A stretch of DNA of 43,606 nt, from contig DYKV01000002.1 of the NCBI GenBank assembly GCA_020722415.1, positions 15,718-59,323 on the forward strand, read 5' to 3'. This DNA is from Anaerolinea sp. (GTDB lineage: Bacteria; Chloroflexota; Anaerolineae; Anaerolineales; UBA4823). A program made the translations under genes and the position numbers. Positions 30,521-38,393 of the stretch are shown here, piece by piece (the first letter of the stretch is position 1; each line of letters starts with the position of its first letter). Below the pieces are notes generated by a model. That model saw only the letters and a program-made list of their open reading frames with translations, searched no databases and was not told where the DNA came from.

Positions 30521-31515
30521 TGCGACAACCAGCCTATTTGAGTCCATCTCAATTAGCACTATGGGGCACTAACCGGGAAGAATACTATTTGAGGCATTTG
30601 GCTGAGCTTCCTGCTCCTAGAATTCCCCAAGCAAATTTCATGGCGATTGGGTCAAGTTTCGATGCATATGTGAAATCAGCACTTTATGAAGCCATCAATG
30701 GCAAAGGGGCAGACCCTAAATATGAATTTGATTCAATCTTTTGTGATCAAGTTGAGCCGCAAAATCGTGACTGGGCACGTGAACATGGCTTGTATGTTTT
30801 TAACTGCTATAAGGCAACAGGTGCCTATGACGAGTTACTTGAAATCCTACGTGGGAGCGCGTATGCTTCACAATTTGAATTCAAGATTACTGGCACCATT
30901 GAAGGCGTTCCGCTTCTCGGTAAGCCTGACTTGCGATTTATTCACAAAACAGGCGCGCACGTAATTTTGGACTGGAAGGTGTCAGGATATTGTAGCAAGA
31001 AAGGAACAAGCCCATGCAAAAACTACAAGCTAATACGCGATGGTTGGAACAAATCTGTTGCACCACCTTCGCGGGGTGCTAACCAAGCCCACAAAAATTA
31101 TAAGCCAATGGATTGGAAAGGTGTTGAAATTCATAATGGTTGGCTCGAAGATGCCAATCGTGATTGGGCAGATCAACTTGCCATTTATTCATGGCTGCTT
31201 GGTGAATCGGTTGGTAGCGAAAATGTAATTGTATGCATTGACCAAATTGTTGCGACACCGACATATGGGCTGCCACTTTTACGTGTAGTAAACCATCGAG
31301 CGAGAATCTCTGCTATTCATCAACGAAATCTTTTGTCACGATTGCAATCTTGCTGGAAGGCTATTACCAGTGGCTATATCTTCACGGATATGTCGCGTGA
31401 GGATAGTGACGCTAGGTGTGAAATGTTGGAACGACAAGCAATAATGGCAAACATTGATACACCGGAATTACGGTTTCTCAATGAAGTTGCCCGTGAACAA
31501 AGGTTTCATAAATGA
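30520..31515 (+). CDS. PD-(D/E)XK nuclease, Cas4/RecB-like
   Basis: This 331-residue protein opens LSPSQLALWGTNREEYYLRHL, the usual N-terminal motif of PDDEXK_1 nucleases. The catalytic core is LLGKPDLRF (D137) with VILDWKVSG (D151, K153), followed by DQLAIYSWLLG, the QxxxY motif of RecB/Cas4 nucleases. Cys at 75, 158 and 166 are not arranged like the Cas4 iron-sulfur cluster. Such proteins trim DNA ends in replication and recombination. No other CRISPR gene is nearby, so Cas4-like refers to fold only. Confidence 0.82.
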   Translation: MRQPAYLSPSQLALWGTNREEYYLRHLAELPAPRIPQANFMAIGSSFDAYVKSALYEAINGKGADPKYEFDSIFCDQVEPQNRDWAREHGLYVFNCYKATGAYDELLEILRGSAYASQFEFKITGTIEGVPLLGKPDLRFIHKTGAHVILDWKVSGYCSKKGTSPCKNYKLIRDGWNKSVAPPSRGANQAHKNYKPMDWKGVEIHNGWLEDANRDWADQLAIYSWLLGESVGSENVIVCIDQIVATPTYGLPLLRVVNHRARISAIHQRNLLSRLQSCWKAITSGYIFTDMSREDSDARCEMLERQAIMANIDTPELRFLNEVAREQRFHK

Positions 31516-31534
31516 CTAAAACTACAGGTGAAAC

Positions 31535-31783
31535 ATGCTTTCTGACACAGTATTAAAACGTTTGCTTGGAGCAGATTTGACAGGCGACAAACTGACGGGA
31601 TTGTTTACTGACATGGCTAATATGATGATTTTATCCGATGCAGCGCAAGCCTCGCTGGTTTTAGGCTATGTCGATGATCTTCGTGAATTACAACCTGGAG
31701 ACTTCATTCCTACAATCACAATGTCCCTTACACGTTATACCGAGGTCAAGGATATTGCGACAAATGCTTCAGACCATCATTGA
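31535..31783 (+). CDS. Small hypothetical protein, 82 residues
   Basis: Starts at an ATG with AGGTG upstream. Helical (VLKRLLGADLTGDKLTGLFTDMANMMILSDAAQASLVLGYVDDLREL) with a polar C-terminus. Its last 20 bases overlap the start of the BCS1-like gene, suggesting coupled translation. No known family. Confidence 0.6.
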   Translation: MLSDTVLKRLLGADLTGDKLTGLFTDMANMMILSDAAQASLVLGYVDDLRELQPGDFIPTITMSLTRYTEVKDIATNASDHH

Positions 31784-33050
31784 TTTTATTAGTTCACAGT
31801 TAGCAAATAATCAATTCCTCAGTGGCGGTGCTGTGCTTGCCGCTGGTGGCATCTTGTTGGCATATTTGCGCAGTGTGCCATCGTGGATTTATAATTGGCT
31901 GAAACGCCAAATAATGACTGAAATTGATGTACCTGATCGTGATGAGTCCTTTAAGTGGTTATGTGTTTGGTTATCCCAGCATCCATATCGCAAGCGTTGC
32001 CGTCGGTGGACGATTCAAACTCGTCGCAATCGTAATAGTGAATATGAAAATGATAGGCATGACTACAAGAAACCACAAATCATTTTATCACCTGCACCAG
32101 GAGTTCATTTTCTATGGTACAAAAATCGGTTAATGATTTTGCAACGTGACCGCAAGGATGGTGGTCAAGATAAAAATGTTGCTTCAGTATTGGGATATCG
32201 TGAAACCTTCAACATTCGATTGTTCAGCCGCAATACTCAATTGATTATTGATTTGATTGAAGAAGCTAGAAGAACAGCAAATCCAGTAGGAGAAGAACGT
32301 ATTAGAATCTTATGTCCGGGTTACAATAATTGGTATGAGGCTACACGACGTATGATTCGTCCATTGGATTCTGTGATTCTAGATGGCAATTTATCTAACC
32401 TGTTATTGACAGATGTTAAGCAATTTCTTGACTCCGAAAAATGGTATAATAAACATGGTATCCCATATCGACGTGGATATTTATTACATGGTCCACCTGG
32501 TAATGGAAAGTCTTCTATTGTCACGGCTATTGCTTCCCATTTAAAACTCGATATTTGTGTATTAAATCTCAATGCATTTGGACTATCAGATGAAAAACTC
32601 ATGGAGCTAATGACATCAGTTCCTTTGAATAGTATCATCCTCATTGAGGATATTGATTGTGTTTTTTGTGACCGAAAGAGGGTTGATGAGAACGAAAATA
32701 TTACTTTTTCAGGACTACTTAATGCTATAGATGGAGTTATATCGAGTGAGGGTCGAATCCTATTTATGACAACCAATCACAAAGAAACTCTTGACCCTGC
32801 TCTAATTCGTCCTGGCAGAATTGATTTAGATTTATTCATTGGTAATGCCTCAAAGGATCAAGCACGTCGTTTATTCTTGCAATTCTTTCCTCAGGCAGAA
32901 ACCTTAGCAGACAACTTTGCTCAAAAAGTTGCCTCTAGAAATCTTAGCATGGCTCAATTGCAAGGTCATTTACTTAAATTTCGAGATAACCCAGTTGATG
33001 CTTCTACTCAACCGGTGCAAGAACTTGTCAACCAGGAGATTCCATGCTAG
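31764..33050 (+). CDS. BCS1-like AAA ATPase with N-terminal membrane segment
   Basis: I place the start at the ATG at 31764 (428 residues). A membrane helix (GGAVLAAGGILLAYL, about 21-35) precedes a BCS1-type middle domain (VHFLWYKNRLMILQ, YRETFNIRLFSRN, RPLDSVILDGN) and an AAA core with Walker A GPPGNGKS (243-250), Walker B IILIEDIDCVF (about 291-301), a sensor FMTTNH and arginines in IRPGRID. This order, including the short membrane anchor, is that of Bcs1, which translocates folded proteins across the mitochondrial inner membrane; bacterial and phage relatives exist but are poorly understood. RBS support is weak, as it starts inside the previous gene. Confidence 0.82.
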   Translation: MLQTIIDFISSQLANNQFLSGGAVLAAGGILLAYLRSVPSWIYNWLKRQIMTEIDVPDRDESFKWLCVWLSQHPYRKRCRRWTIQTRRNRNSEYENDRHDYKKPQIILSPAPGVHFLWYKNRLMILQRDRKDGGQDKNVASVLGYRETFNIRLFSRNTQLIIDLIEEARRTANPVGEERIRILCPGYNNWYEATRRMIRPLDSVILDGNLSNLLLTDVKQFLDSEKWYNKHGIPYRRGYLLHGPPGNGKSSIVTAIASHLKLDICVLNLNAFGLSDEKLMELMTSVPLNSIILIEDIDCVFCDRKRVDENENITFSGLLNAIDGVISSEGRILFMTTNHKETLDPALIRPGRIDLDLFIGNASKDQARRLFLQFFPQAETLADNFAQKVASRNLSMAQLQGHLLKFRDNPVDASTQPVQELVNQEIPC

Positions 33051-33103
33051 ATTTGTTTAGTGGAACAGGGACAACGCTTCGAGTATTTGGAGTCACAAAA
33101 TGA
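33044..33103 (+). pseudogene. 19-codon frame resembling a DNA methyltransferase motif
   Basis: An ATG at 33044 with AGGAG 5 bases upstream opens only 19 codons, MLDLFSGTGTTLRVFGVTK, then TGA. LDLFSGTGTT is close to the SAM-binding motif I of DNA methyltransferases (DLFSGTGS, or DPFxGSGTT in the N4/N6 type). It overlaps both neighbours (start within the BCS1-like gene, TGA within the next ATG). It may be a decayed remnant, a real micropeptide, or chance; the short length prevents a firm call. Confidence 0.35.
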
Positions 33104-33357
33104 GTCTCGCCCCGGTTGATTTTACTGGCCGCACAATTGAAATCGGCCACATTATTGCCTACCCCGTTAGACGGGGTTCTGAAATGTGGCTTCGCCGGTT
33201 GACAGTTGAAGCTATTGAAATTATTCAATCAACACCGCCAACATTTAAACTACATGGACACAATGACAATGGCCGGCCTGCTATAATTGAAACGCCAAAC
33301 CGATGTGTTATTATTAACTACCAATCTCAACAAAGGGTGCTCCATGAAAACATTTGA
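33100..33357 (+). CDS. Hypothetical protein, 85 residues
   Basis: Beta-rich and without membrane segments: VDFTGRTIEIGHIIAYPVRRGSEMWLRRLTVEAIEII, then HGHNDNGRPAIIETPNRCVIIN. The opening IxIGHIIAYPVRRGSxMWLRRLTVEAI looks like a small barrel fold. Its start overlaps the TGA of the 19-codon frame. Function unknown. Confidence 0.6.
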   Translation: MSLAPVDFTGRTIEIGHIIAYPVRRGSEMWLRRLTVEAIEIIQSTPPTFKLHGHNDNGRPAIIETPNRCVIINYQSQQRVLHENI

Positions 33358-33595
33358 TTATACATGTTCAAAGTGTGGATTCACATTCACCTATTTGCAA
33401 CATGGTGATGTGCCCCCGCCATATTGCCCTAAGTGTAGGGGGCATGTTACTAGGATTATTAGCGCCCCGCGTGCAGTCAATTATAATGGTCCCTGGTCGG
33501 CTCGATTCCGCAGAGGATTGAGCGGACAAAAGCCTACTCCCAACTACCCTATCTTTTGTGACACAGATTTCAATGCACCCAAAACAAGCGTTTGA
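33344..33595 (+). CDS. FmdB-like zinc-ribbon protein
   Basis: The ATG at 33344 gives 83 residues. The N-terminus MKTFDYTCSKCGFTFTYLQHGDVPPPYCPKCRG has the C-x2-C ... C-x2-C ribbon typical of FmdB-family regulators and phage homologs. The rest is polar and probably unstructured, and ends in NAPKTSV. A GGTG ribosome site lies upstream. It may bind nucleic acid or another protein; role unknown. Confidence 0.75.
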   Translation: MKTFDYTCSKCGFTFTYLQHGDVPPPYCPKCRGHVTRIISAPRAVNYNGPWSARFRRGLSGQKPTPNYPIFCDTDFNAPKTSV

Positions 33596-34022
33596 AGAAT
33601 ACTTTAAGTTTCGGCGTACAACCTGCTTCAATAAAGAGAAGCAGCCTGCAAAGGAACGTAAAGACTGGTTGTCGCATGATAAACGTTATCGCATTACATG
33701 GCGTCGTGTTGTTTTGGGCGTTCATGTTCCAGCACGATACTATGCACTAAAAAAGCTATGGGTCAGTCACCCGGACGGCGGGTGGCCTATATGGGATTTT
33801 GTAAAAGATCGACGCCCTTACAGGACACTGTATGCGGCAGTTAAAGCCTGTATGCAATCTGAAAAGATAGAGATTGAAGCGCAGCTTGCGCCAAAACGCA
33901 GACAGCGTAAAAAAACTGAGTCTACTAAAACACGTACCCCCTTGCCTGTCGAGCAGCCAAAGAAACGTGGGCGTCCCAAGGGGTCAAAGAATAAAAAACC
34001 TCGTGTGGACAAGGGACGATGA
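33573..34022 (+). CDS. Basic protein with C-terminal AT-hook
   Basis: From the ATG at 33573 (a GTG at 33558 is in frame) the product has 149 residues. The first two thirds are a compact domain (WLSHDKRYRITWRRVVLGVHVPARYYALKKLW, RRPYRTLYAAVKACMQ). The end is strongly basic with QPKKRGRPKGSKNKKPR, a textbook AT-hook (RGRPKGS) for the minor groove of A/T-rich DNA. Likely DNA-binding; the phage genome itself is A+T-leaning. Overlaps the next gene by four bases. Confidence 0.65.
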   Translation: MHPKQAFEEYFKFRRTTCFNKEKQPAKERKDWLSHDKRYRITWRRVVLGVHVPARYYALKKLWVSHPDGGWPIWDFVKDRRPYRTLYAAVKACMQSEKIEIEAQLAPKRRQRKKTESTKTRTPLPVEQPKKRGRPKGSKNKKPRVDKGR

Positions 34023-34576
34023 ATAGATTAGCTCATAGCCGTGTCTATCTTGTAGGTCCAATGGATCGTGCACCAGATGCCGGTATCGGGTGGAGGCAAC
34101 GGATTCAACATGATCTAGCCGATCTTCATTTAGTTTGGCTGGACCCGACACAAAAACCCATTGATATTGGAATAGAAAATCCAGAAAGCCGTGCACGGCG
34201 GGTTGCCGCCAAGCTAGCCGGTGATTATGATACAGTCGCAAAAGAAATGAAAATCATACGGCACGTTGATTTGCGTATGACAGATGTTGCCGACTTCATT
34301 ATTGCACATATTGATACAAGCATTTATTCATTTGGCACAATTGAAGAATTGGTAACAGCCAATCGAATGAAAAAACCAATCATTGTTCATGTTGAGCAAG
34401 GCAAGAAAAACACGCCTGATTGGCTGTTCGCAATGATACCACATCAAATGATTTTCTCAACTTGGGACGAAGTATATGGATATTTGAGACATATTGCATC
34501 TACTGAAAATGTAGAATCTTCAGGTCGCTGGTTGTTCTTTGATTGGCAAGGTGAAGTAATTGGGAGGCCTTTTTAG
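34019..34576 (+). CDS. Nucleoside 2-deoxyribosyltransferase-like protein
   Basis: This 185-residue protein has VYLVGPMDRAPDAGIGWR at the start and DLRMTDVADFIIAHIDTSIYSFGTIEELVTANRMKKPIIV later, matching the NDT/YtoQ-like fold (GPxxxxxxxxW, DxxxxxxSDFxxxxxD, GTxxEL). The catalytic Glu is plausibly in GTIEEL. Members exchange bases on deoxynucleosides or hydrolyse nucleotides. Overlaps the phosphoribosyltransferase gene by one base, and it is the first of three purine-type genes. Confidence 0.72.
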   Translation: MNRLAHSRVYLVGPMDRAPDAGIGWRQRIQHDLADLHLVWLDPTQKPIDIGIENPESRARRVAAKLAGDYDTVAKEMKIIRHVDLRMTDVADFIIAHIDTSIYSFGTIEELVTANRMKKPIIVHVEQGKKNTPDWLFAMIPHQMIFSTWDEVYGYLRHIASTENVESSGRWLFFDWQGEVIGRPF

Positions 34577-34992
34577 TGAAAATAACCTATGCACAAATTA
34601 CTTCAATGATTTGTGAACTTGCCACAAAAGTTCGACCATTTATGAATGGTTATACGAACATTGTTGGCATTGCAAATGGTGGTTTGCATGTCAGTCGGCC
34701 ATTAGCCGCTATGCTAGGGTGCTCGCATAGCAGCGTGCGAATTAGCCACTATGATGGTTCAGTAAGACGCGCGATTCCTATTGTTGAAGGACATTTGCCA
34801 CAATCAACAGGCAACTTGATTGTGGATGATCTGATTGATAATGGATGGACAATGCAAACTTTTGCCGATCATTTTGGTCTTGAAGGCAACATGACGGCTG
34901 TATTATTTTGGAAGCCAGGTAGTTTTAAGCCAGATTTTTATGTTGCCGAGAAGCCAGAAGGATGGGTTCACTTTTTGTGGGAGGTTGAATGA
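34576..34992 (+). CDS. Phosphoribosyltransferase
   Basis: GTG start with GGGAGG 9 bases upstream; 138 residues. IVGIANGGLHVSRPLAAMLG is the N-terminal hood/loop, and NLIVDDLIDNGWTMQTF (D84-D85) is the PRPP-binding motif of type I phosphoribosyltransferases. It is small, like xanthine-guanine or hypoxanthine enzymes, and it directly precedes GMP reductase, so a purine substrate is likely. Some small phage members may act on other bases. Overlaps its neighbours. Confidence 0.78.
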   Translation: MKITYAQITSMICELATKVRPFMNGYTNIVGIANGGLHVSRPLAAMLGCSHSSVRISHYDGSVRRAIPIVEGHLPQSTGNLIVDDLIDNGWTMQTFADHFGLEGNMTAVLFWKPGSFKPDFYVAEKPEGWVHFLWEVE

Positions 34993-35993
34993 TGTTTATT
35001 GAAGAAGGTATTAAGCTGGATTTTTGTGACGTATTGATCCGGCCAAAGCGTTCCAATGCACCGAGCCGCAAGGCGATTGAGCTAGTACGAACTTTCAAGA
35101 TGCCACATACTGGTAATATGTTTGAGTGCTTGCCGTTGGTTGCTGCAAATCTCGATACAGTCGGCACTATGCCAATGGCAAAATCTTTGGCAAACTTCAA
35201 GGCCTGTACGGCTCTACATAAGTTTCATTCACTTGATGACTTGGAAAGATTCTTTTTGCAGAGCCATTCATCTTTTAGTTTTTATACGATGGGTATCCGA
35301 GATGAAGACCTGACAAAACTGACAACATTGACGGCTCGTATTGGCAACTTGCCATTGATCTGCATTGATGCCGCTAATGGCTACACCAAGTATTTTATCA
35401 ATCGAGTACGCACTATTCGAAAGTTATATCCCGATTCTATTATCATGGCAGGTAACATTGCGACACCTGAAATGGTACAAGAATTGATTCTGGAAGGTGC
35501 TGACATTGTGAAGGCAGGTGTAGGGGGAGGTTCGTTCTGTACCACTCGCTTGATGACAGGCGTTGGTTATCCGCAACTTTCAGCAATTATTGAATGTGCC
35601 GATGCCGCACACGGGTTAGGGGGTCTTATCTGTGCTGACGGGGGTTGTCGGACACCAGCTGACGTAGTCAAAGCATTTGGTGGTGGGGCTGATTTTGTAA
35701 TGCTCGGCGGGATGCTAGCTGGTACTGACGAATGCGAAGGCGAATGGACTGATGGCGGTCTTAAAGTCTACGGTATGAGCAGCCGCGAGGCACAAGAGCG
35801 ATATTATGGCGGTGTCAAACAATACTGTGCCCCAGAAGGTCGTATGTCGATTGTGCCCGCCAAAGGCCCAGTACATAACATTATTCTTGAAATCTGTGGA
35901 GGTCTGAGAAGCGCGTGTGCATATGTGGGTGCTGAGCGGTTGAAAGATTTGTCAAAGTGTACTACCTTTGTTAGGGTGAACCGTATTCAATAA
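34989..35993 (+). CDS. guaC: GMP reductase (IMPDH/GMPR family)
   Basis: This 334-residue protein has LDFCDVLIRPKRS, PLVAANLDTVGTMPMA, GADIVKAGVGGGSFCTTR with catalytic C184, and DGGCRTPADVVKAFGGGADFVMLGGMLAGTDE. YGMSSREAQERYYGGVKQYCAPEGR is the active-site flap of GMP reductase rather than IMP dehydrogenase. It lacks the CBS domains of IMPDH. It would reduce GMP to IMP with NADPH, steering purines away from guanine. Rare in phages as far as I know. GGGAGG lies upstream and it overlaps the phosphoribosyltransferase gene by four bases. Confidence 0.87.
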   Translation: MMFIEEGIKLDFCDVLIRPKRSNAPSRKAIELVRTFKMPHTGNMFECLPLVAANLDTVGTMPMAKSLANFKACTALHKFHSLDDLERFFLQSHSSFSFYTMGIRDEDLTKLTTLTARIGNLPLICIDAANGYTKYFINRVRTIRKLYPDSIIMAGNIATPEMVQELILEGADIVKAGVGGGSFCTTRLMTGVGYPQLSAIIECADAAHGLGGLICADGGCRTPADVVKAFGGGADFVMLGGMLAGTDECEGEWTDGGLKVYGMSSREAQERYYGGVKQYCAPEGRMSIVPAKGPVHNIILEICGGLRSACAYVGAERLKDLSKCTTFVRVNRIQ

Positions 35994-36004
35994 AACATTG
36001 TAAC

Positions 36005-36033
36005 TTGACAACCGACGTTTTATATGATAAGAT
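36005..36033 (+). promoter_or_regulatory. Strong sigma-70 promoter with extended -10
   Basis: TTGACA (36005-36010), 17 bases, TAAGAT (36028-36033), with TGA just before the -10. A perfect -35, an optimal spacer and a TGn make it the best promoter in the window. It starts 12 bases after the guaC stop and would begin transcription about 30 bases before the FkbM methyltransferase ATG at 36073. Confidence 0.82.
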
Positions 36034-36072
36034 TTTGATAAGAGGGCCGCACTTTAATCGGAGATACATTTA

Positions 36073-36726
36073 ATGTTGCCTGCGTCAACTCGTACTGTTA
36101 CAATGTACGGTGAATCTGTTACTTGCTACTCGCATCCATGCAGTAGACTTGATGAATGGGTCATTGAGCAAACTCACGGGATGCACGATGGGTTTTTTGT
36201 TGAGGTAGGGGCTTTCGATGGTTTTCGATACAGTGATACCCTTACCCTTGAACGTCATTATGGATGGCATGGAATTTTAGTCGAGCCTGATCCTGATATG
36301 TTTCGGGAACTCCGCATGAATCGGCGAAAGTGTATTTTGTGCAATCAGGCTCTTGCCCCTTATGAAATAGAGAATGATAAGTTTTATCGTAGGGGCCCGT
36401 TGGCAGGACTTGCAGCCTACATGAAGGAGCCTCACTACCGTACAAATGATCTAATAACGGTATCTACAATCCGATTAGACACTTTGCTTAAAGCTGCACC
36501 TGATTCTGTAGACTATCTCTGTTTAAATGTTAAAGGCGCTGAATATGATATTCTTTCGGATTATTTCACTTGCCACATGAATCGACATATTCGCTTGTTG
36601 ACTGTTGAATTCAACAATGATTACAACAAACTACGTAAATTGCAACAGCTTTTAGAGCCACATGGTTTCGAGTTGCATTTTATTCGTGGTTGGGATGCTT
36701 GCTTTCGTAACTTGCTTATGTTATAA
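36073..36726 (+). CDS. FkbM-family methyltransferase
   Basis: This 217-residue protein has DGFFVEVGAFDGFRYSDTLTLERHYGWHGILVEPDPDMFRELRMNR, the N-terminal SAM motif of FkbM methyltransferases, and DYLCLNVKGAEYDIL in place of the usual DVEGAE strand (Asp and Glu changed to Asn and Lys). GGAG lies 10 bases before the ATG and a strong promoter is just upstream. FkbM enzymes methylate hydroxyl groups of sugars or lipids. It may work with the other sugar-type methyltransferase in this window. Confidence 0.82.
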   Translation: MLPASTRTVTMYGESVTCYSHPCSRLDEWVIEQTHGMHDGFFVEVGAFDGFRYSDTLTLERHYGWHGILVEPDPDMFRELRMNRRKCILCNQALAPYEIENDKFYRRGPLAGLAAYMKEPHYRTNDLITVSTIRLDTLLKAAPDSVDYLCLNVKGAEYDILSDYFTCHMNRHIRLLTVEFNNDYNKLRKLQQLLEPHGFELHFIRGWDACFRNLLML

Positions 36727-36741
36727 TTGGGACGGTGAACA

Positions 36742-37134
36742 ATGCCATTAAATGTCAAAATGTTAGCTGAATTTGTCGCTGATTTGCAAGGAATTGTCCC
36801 TGAACCTTCTCGCACTTTGATTTGCCGCCGACTTAGTGCATTAATCGCTACAACTTTGAAAAAAGATGACCCGGATAAGTACCGGCGTTGGCTAGAACAC
36901 GATAGGCTTGTATTTGCCCGCGAATGTGAATTAACATGCGAAGACCGTTGGGTACCAGATGATTTGCATGTTGAAGCTACTGAATTGGCACGCTTCTGTG
37001 ATAAGTGGATGAGTGTTGAAGCCTTTCGCCTGAAAAATGATCCGAACGCCGACTGGCAACCAATCTCACCTGAACAAAATGCTCTACGGGTGACAATGAT
37101 TAACGAATTGAAAGCTCTTGCAAAACGACAGTAA
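36742..37134 (+). CDS. Hypothetical protein, 130 residues
   Basis: Begins MPLNVKMLAEFVADLQGIVPEPSRTLICRRLSALI and is mostly helical, with EHDRLVFARECELTCEDRWVP and ATELARFCDKWMSVEAF. No catalytic motif was recognised. A partial start-cassette copy (GGGACGGTGAAC) lies upstream, but its GTG is out of frame with this gene, so the ATG at 36742 is the start. Confidence 0.6.
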   Translation: MPLNVKMLAEFVADLQGIVPEPSRTLICRRLSALIATTLKKDDPDKYRRWLEHDRLVFARECELTCEDRWVPDDLHVEATELARFCDKWMSVEAFRLKNDPNADWQPISPEQNALRVTMINELKALAKRQ

Positions 37135-37177
37135 ATGGCACGAAATTTGCTCTTATAACCTTGGATATGGTATTAAA

Positions 37178-37315
37178 ATGGGACGTACCTATAGAACCAA
37201 TGAAACATTTGCGGATAGAAAATACCAGCGAGAACTACAAAAAGCTCAAAAGAGGCAGGAGAAAATGTTGCGTAAGCGGCTAAAACGCCAACAAAATGCA
37301 CCCATAGTAAAATAA
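37178..37315 (+). CDS. Small basic coiled protein, 45 residues
   Basis: An ATG at 37178 gives MGRTYRTNETFADRKYQRE followed by a highly basic helix (AQKRQEKMLRKRLKRQQN). A TTG at 37118 is in frame but would overlap the upstream gene. Probably nucleic-acid binding, but the ribosome site is weak and the frame may not be expressed. Confidence 0.45.
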   Translation: MGRTYRTNETFADRKYQRELQKAQKRQEKMLRKRLKRQQNAPIVK

Positions 37316-37334
37316 CAAATAGGAGTTCCATTTG

Positions 37335-37682
37335 ATGAGCTCAAATGAACCGTGGATTGGAGTAGACTTTGATGGCACACTTGCCTTATATGACACCTGG
37401 AAAGGTGCAGAACATGCAGGGATGCCAATTAAATTGATGGTGAGCCGGGTAAAAAATTGGCTTGCACTTGGCAAGAAAGTCAAAATTTTCACAGCGCGAG
37501 CTGATGAAAATCTTCCTGATTATGCAACCAATATCAAAACTATACAGGAATGGTGCTTTCAAGTATTTGGTCAAGTGTTGGAAATTACCAACAAAAAAGA
37601 TATGGCGATGACTCAATTATGGGATAGTCATGCAATTCAACTTATTGAAAATACAGGTGCTCGTGTAGACGGGAAAGTGTAA
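37335..37682 (+). CDS. HAD-superfamily hydrolase-like protein
   Basis: The ATG at 37335 (115 residues) has AGGAG 9 bases upstream. IGVDFDGTLALYDTW is HAD motif I (nucleophile Asp), VKIFTARADE is motif II and TNKKDMAMTQLWDSHAIQL supplies a Lys and the motif IV acid. It is short and capless, like phage phosphatases of deoxynucleotides and polynucleotide 3' phosphatases. Next to ThyX and ribonucleotide reductase, a nucleotide substrate is likely. Confidence 0.8.
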   Translation: MSSNEPWIGVDFDGTLALYDTWKGAEHAGMPIKLMVSRVKNWLALGKKVKIFTARADENLPDYATNIKTIQEWCFQVFGQVLEITNKKDMAMTQLWDSHAIQLIENTGARVDGKV

Positions 37683-38393
37683 ATGCTAATTACTGTCATA
37701 GAGCCGGGTTTTGAGTTACTAACCCCACTCGGCCCTGAAACATTAATGTTATTAGAATTAGCTGGACGGACTTGCTACAAAAGTGAAGATCGTATCACTG
37801 AGGGGTCGGCTGAACGATTTGTTAGAGCAATAAGAAAAAGTGGCCATGAAAGCGTTCTTGAACACACTGTGGCAACTGTGCGAATTATTGGTTCTCGCTC
37901 TATGTCCCATCAGCTTGTTCGGCATCGAATTGCAGCCTACAGTCAAGAAAGCCAGCGATACTGCAACTATGGTAAAAAAGGGTTTCAAGTAATCTGTCCA
38001 CCTACGATCGGGTTGCATCCCGGGGCTTACTATTTTAGAAAAAAATATCCCACAGTTTTCTACACTGATCCCGAATTTGTTAATTTATGGCTCGACCACA
38101 CAGAGTTTAATTTTCGATGGCTTTGTGGGAGAACTGCGGAATGTATCGAGTACCTTGATTATATTAACAATGGTATCCCGCCAGAGGATGCCCGTGAATG
38201 TTTACCAAATGCAATGAAAACCGAAGTCGTTGCAACATATAATCTGCGTCAGTGGCGGCATGTATTCTGTGAAAGAGCATTGAATAAGCACGCTCAATGG
38301 CAAATTCGAGGCATCATGTTGTCGATTCTTAATGAGTTTGCACGCCGCTTGCCTGCGGTGTTTGAGGATTTACTTGAGAAGGAAAATAGATGA
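37683..38393 (+). CDS. thyX: Flavin-dependent thymidylate synthase ThyX
   Basis: This 236-residue protein contains the ThyX motif RHRIAAYSQES (RHR-x7-S at 80-90) and QRY directly after, with HESVLEH and RECLPNAMKTEVVATYNLRQWRHVFCERA in family positions. It makes dTMP from dUMP using methylenetetrahydrofolate and FAD. Starts in the base after the HAD stop and overlaps the ribonucleotide reductase gene by four bases. Together with the dCMP deaminase it makes thymidylate for replication. Confidence 0.94.
   Translation: MLITVIEPGFELLTPLGPETLMLLELAGRTCYKSEDRITEGSAERFVRAIRKSGHESVLEHTVATVRIIGSRSMSHQLVRHRIAAYSQESQRYCNYGKKGFQVICPPTIGLHPGAYYFRKKYPTVFYTDPEFVNLWLDHTEFNFRWLCGRTAECIEYLDYINNGIPPEDARECLPNAMKTEVVATYNLRQWRHVFCERALNKHAQWQIRGIMLSILNEFARRLPAVFEDLLEKENR

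Noticed and set aside
30520-31515. CRISPR-Cas adaptation gene (cas4)
   Set aside because: The fold is Cas4/RecB-like, but no repeats, cas1 or cas2 are nearby and the iron-sulfur Cys pattern is not evident.
32321-32776. Antisense 151-codon frame in the BCS1-like gene
   Set aside because: It is opposite the conserved ATPase core, whose motifs explain the coding signal on the other strand.
7140-35993. Diaminopurine (Z) genome as an established conclusion
   Set aside because: A MazZ-like gene and GMP reductase are present, but no PurZ was found in this window and the polymerase was not shown to be DpoZ. Kept only as a hypothesis.
37147-37177. Promoter-like TTGCTC-N18-TATTAA before the 45-residue protein
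   Set aside because: The -10 would place the transcript start after the ATG at 37178, so it cannot drive that gene; the match is also poor at -35.
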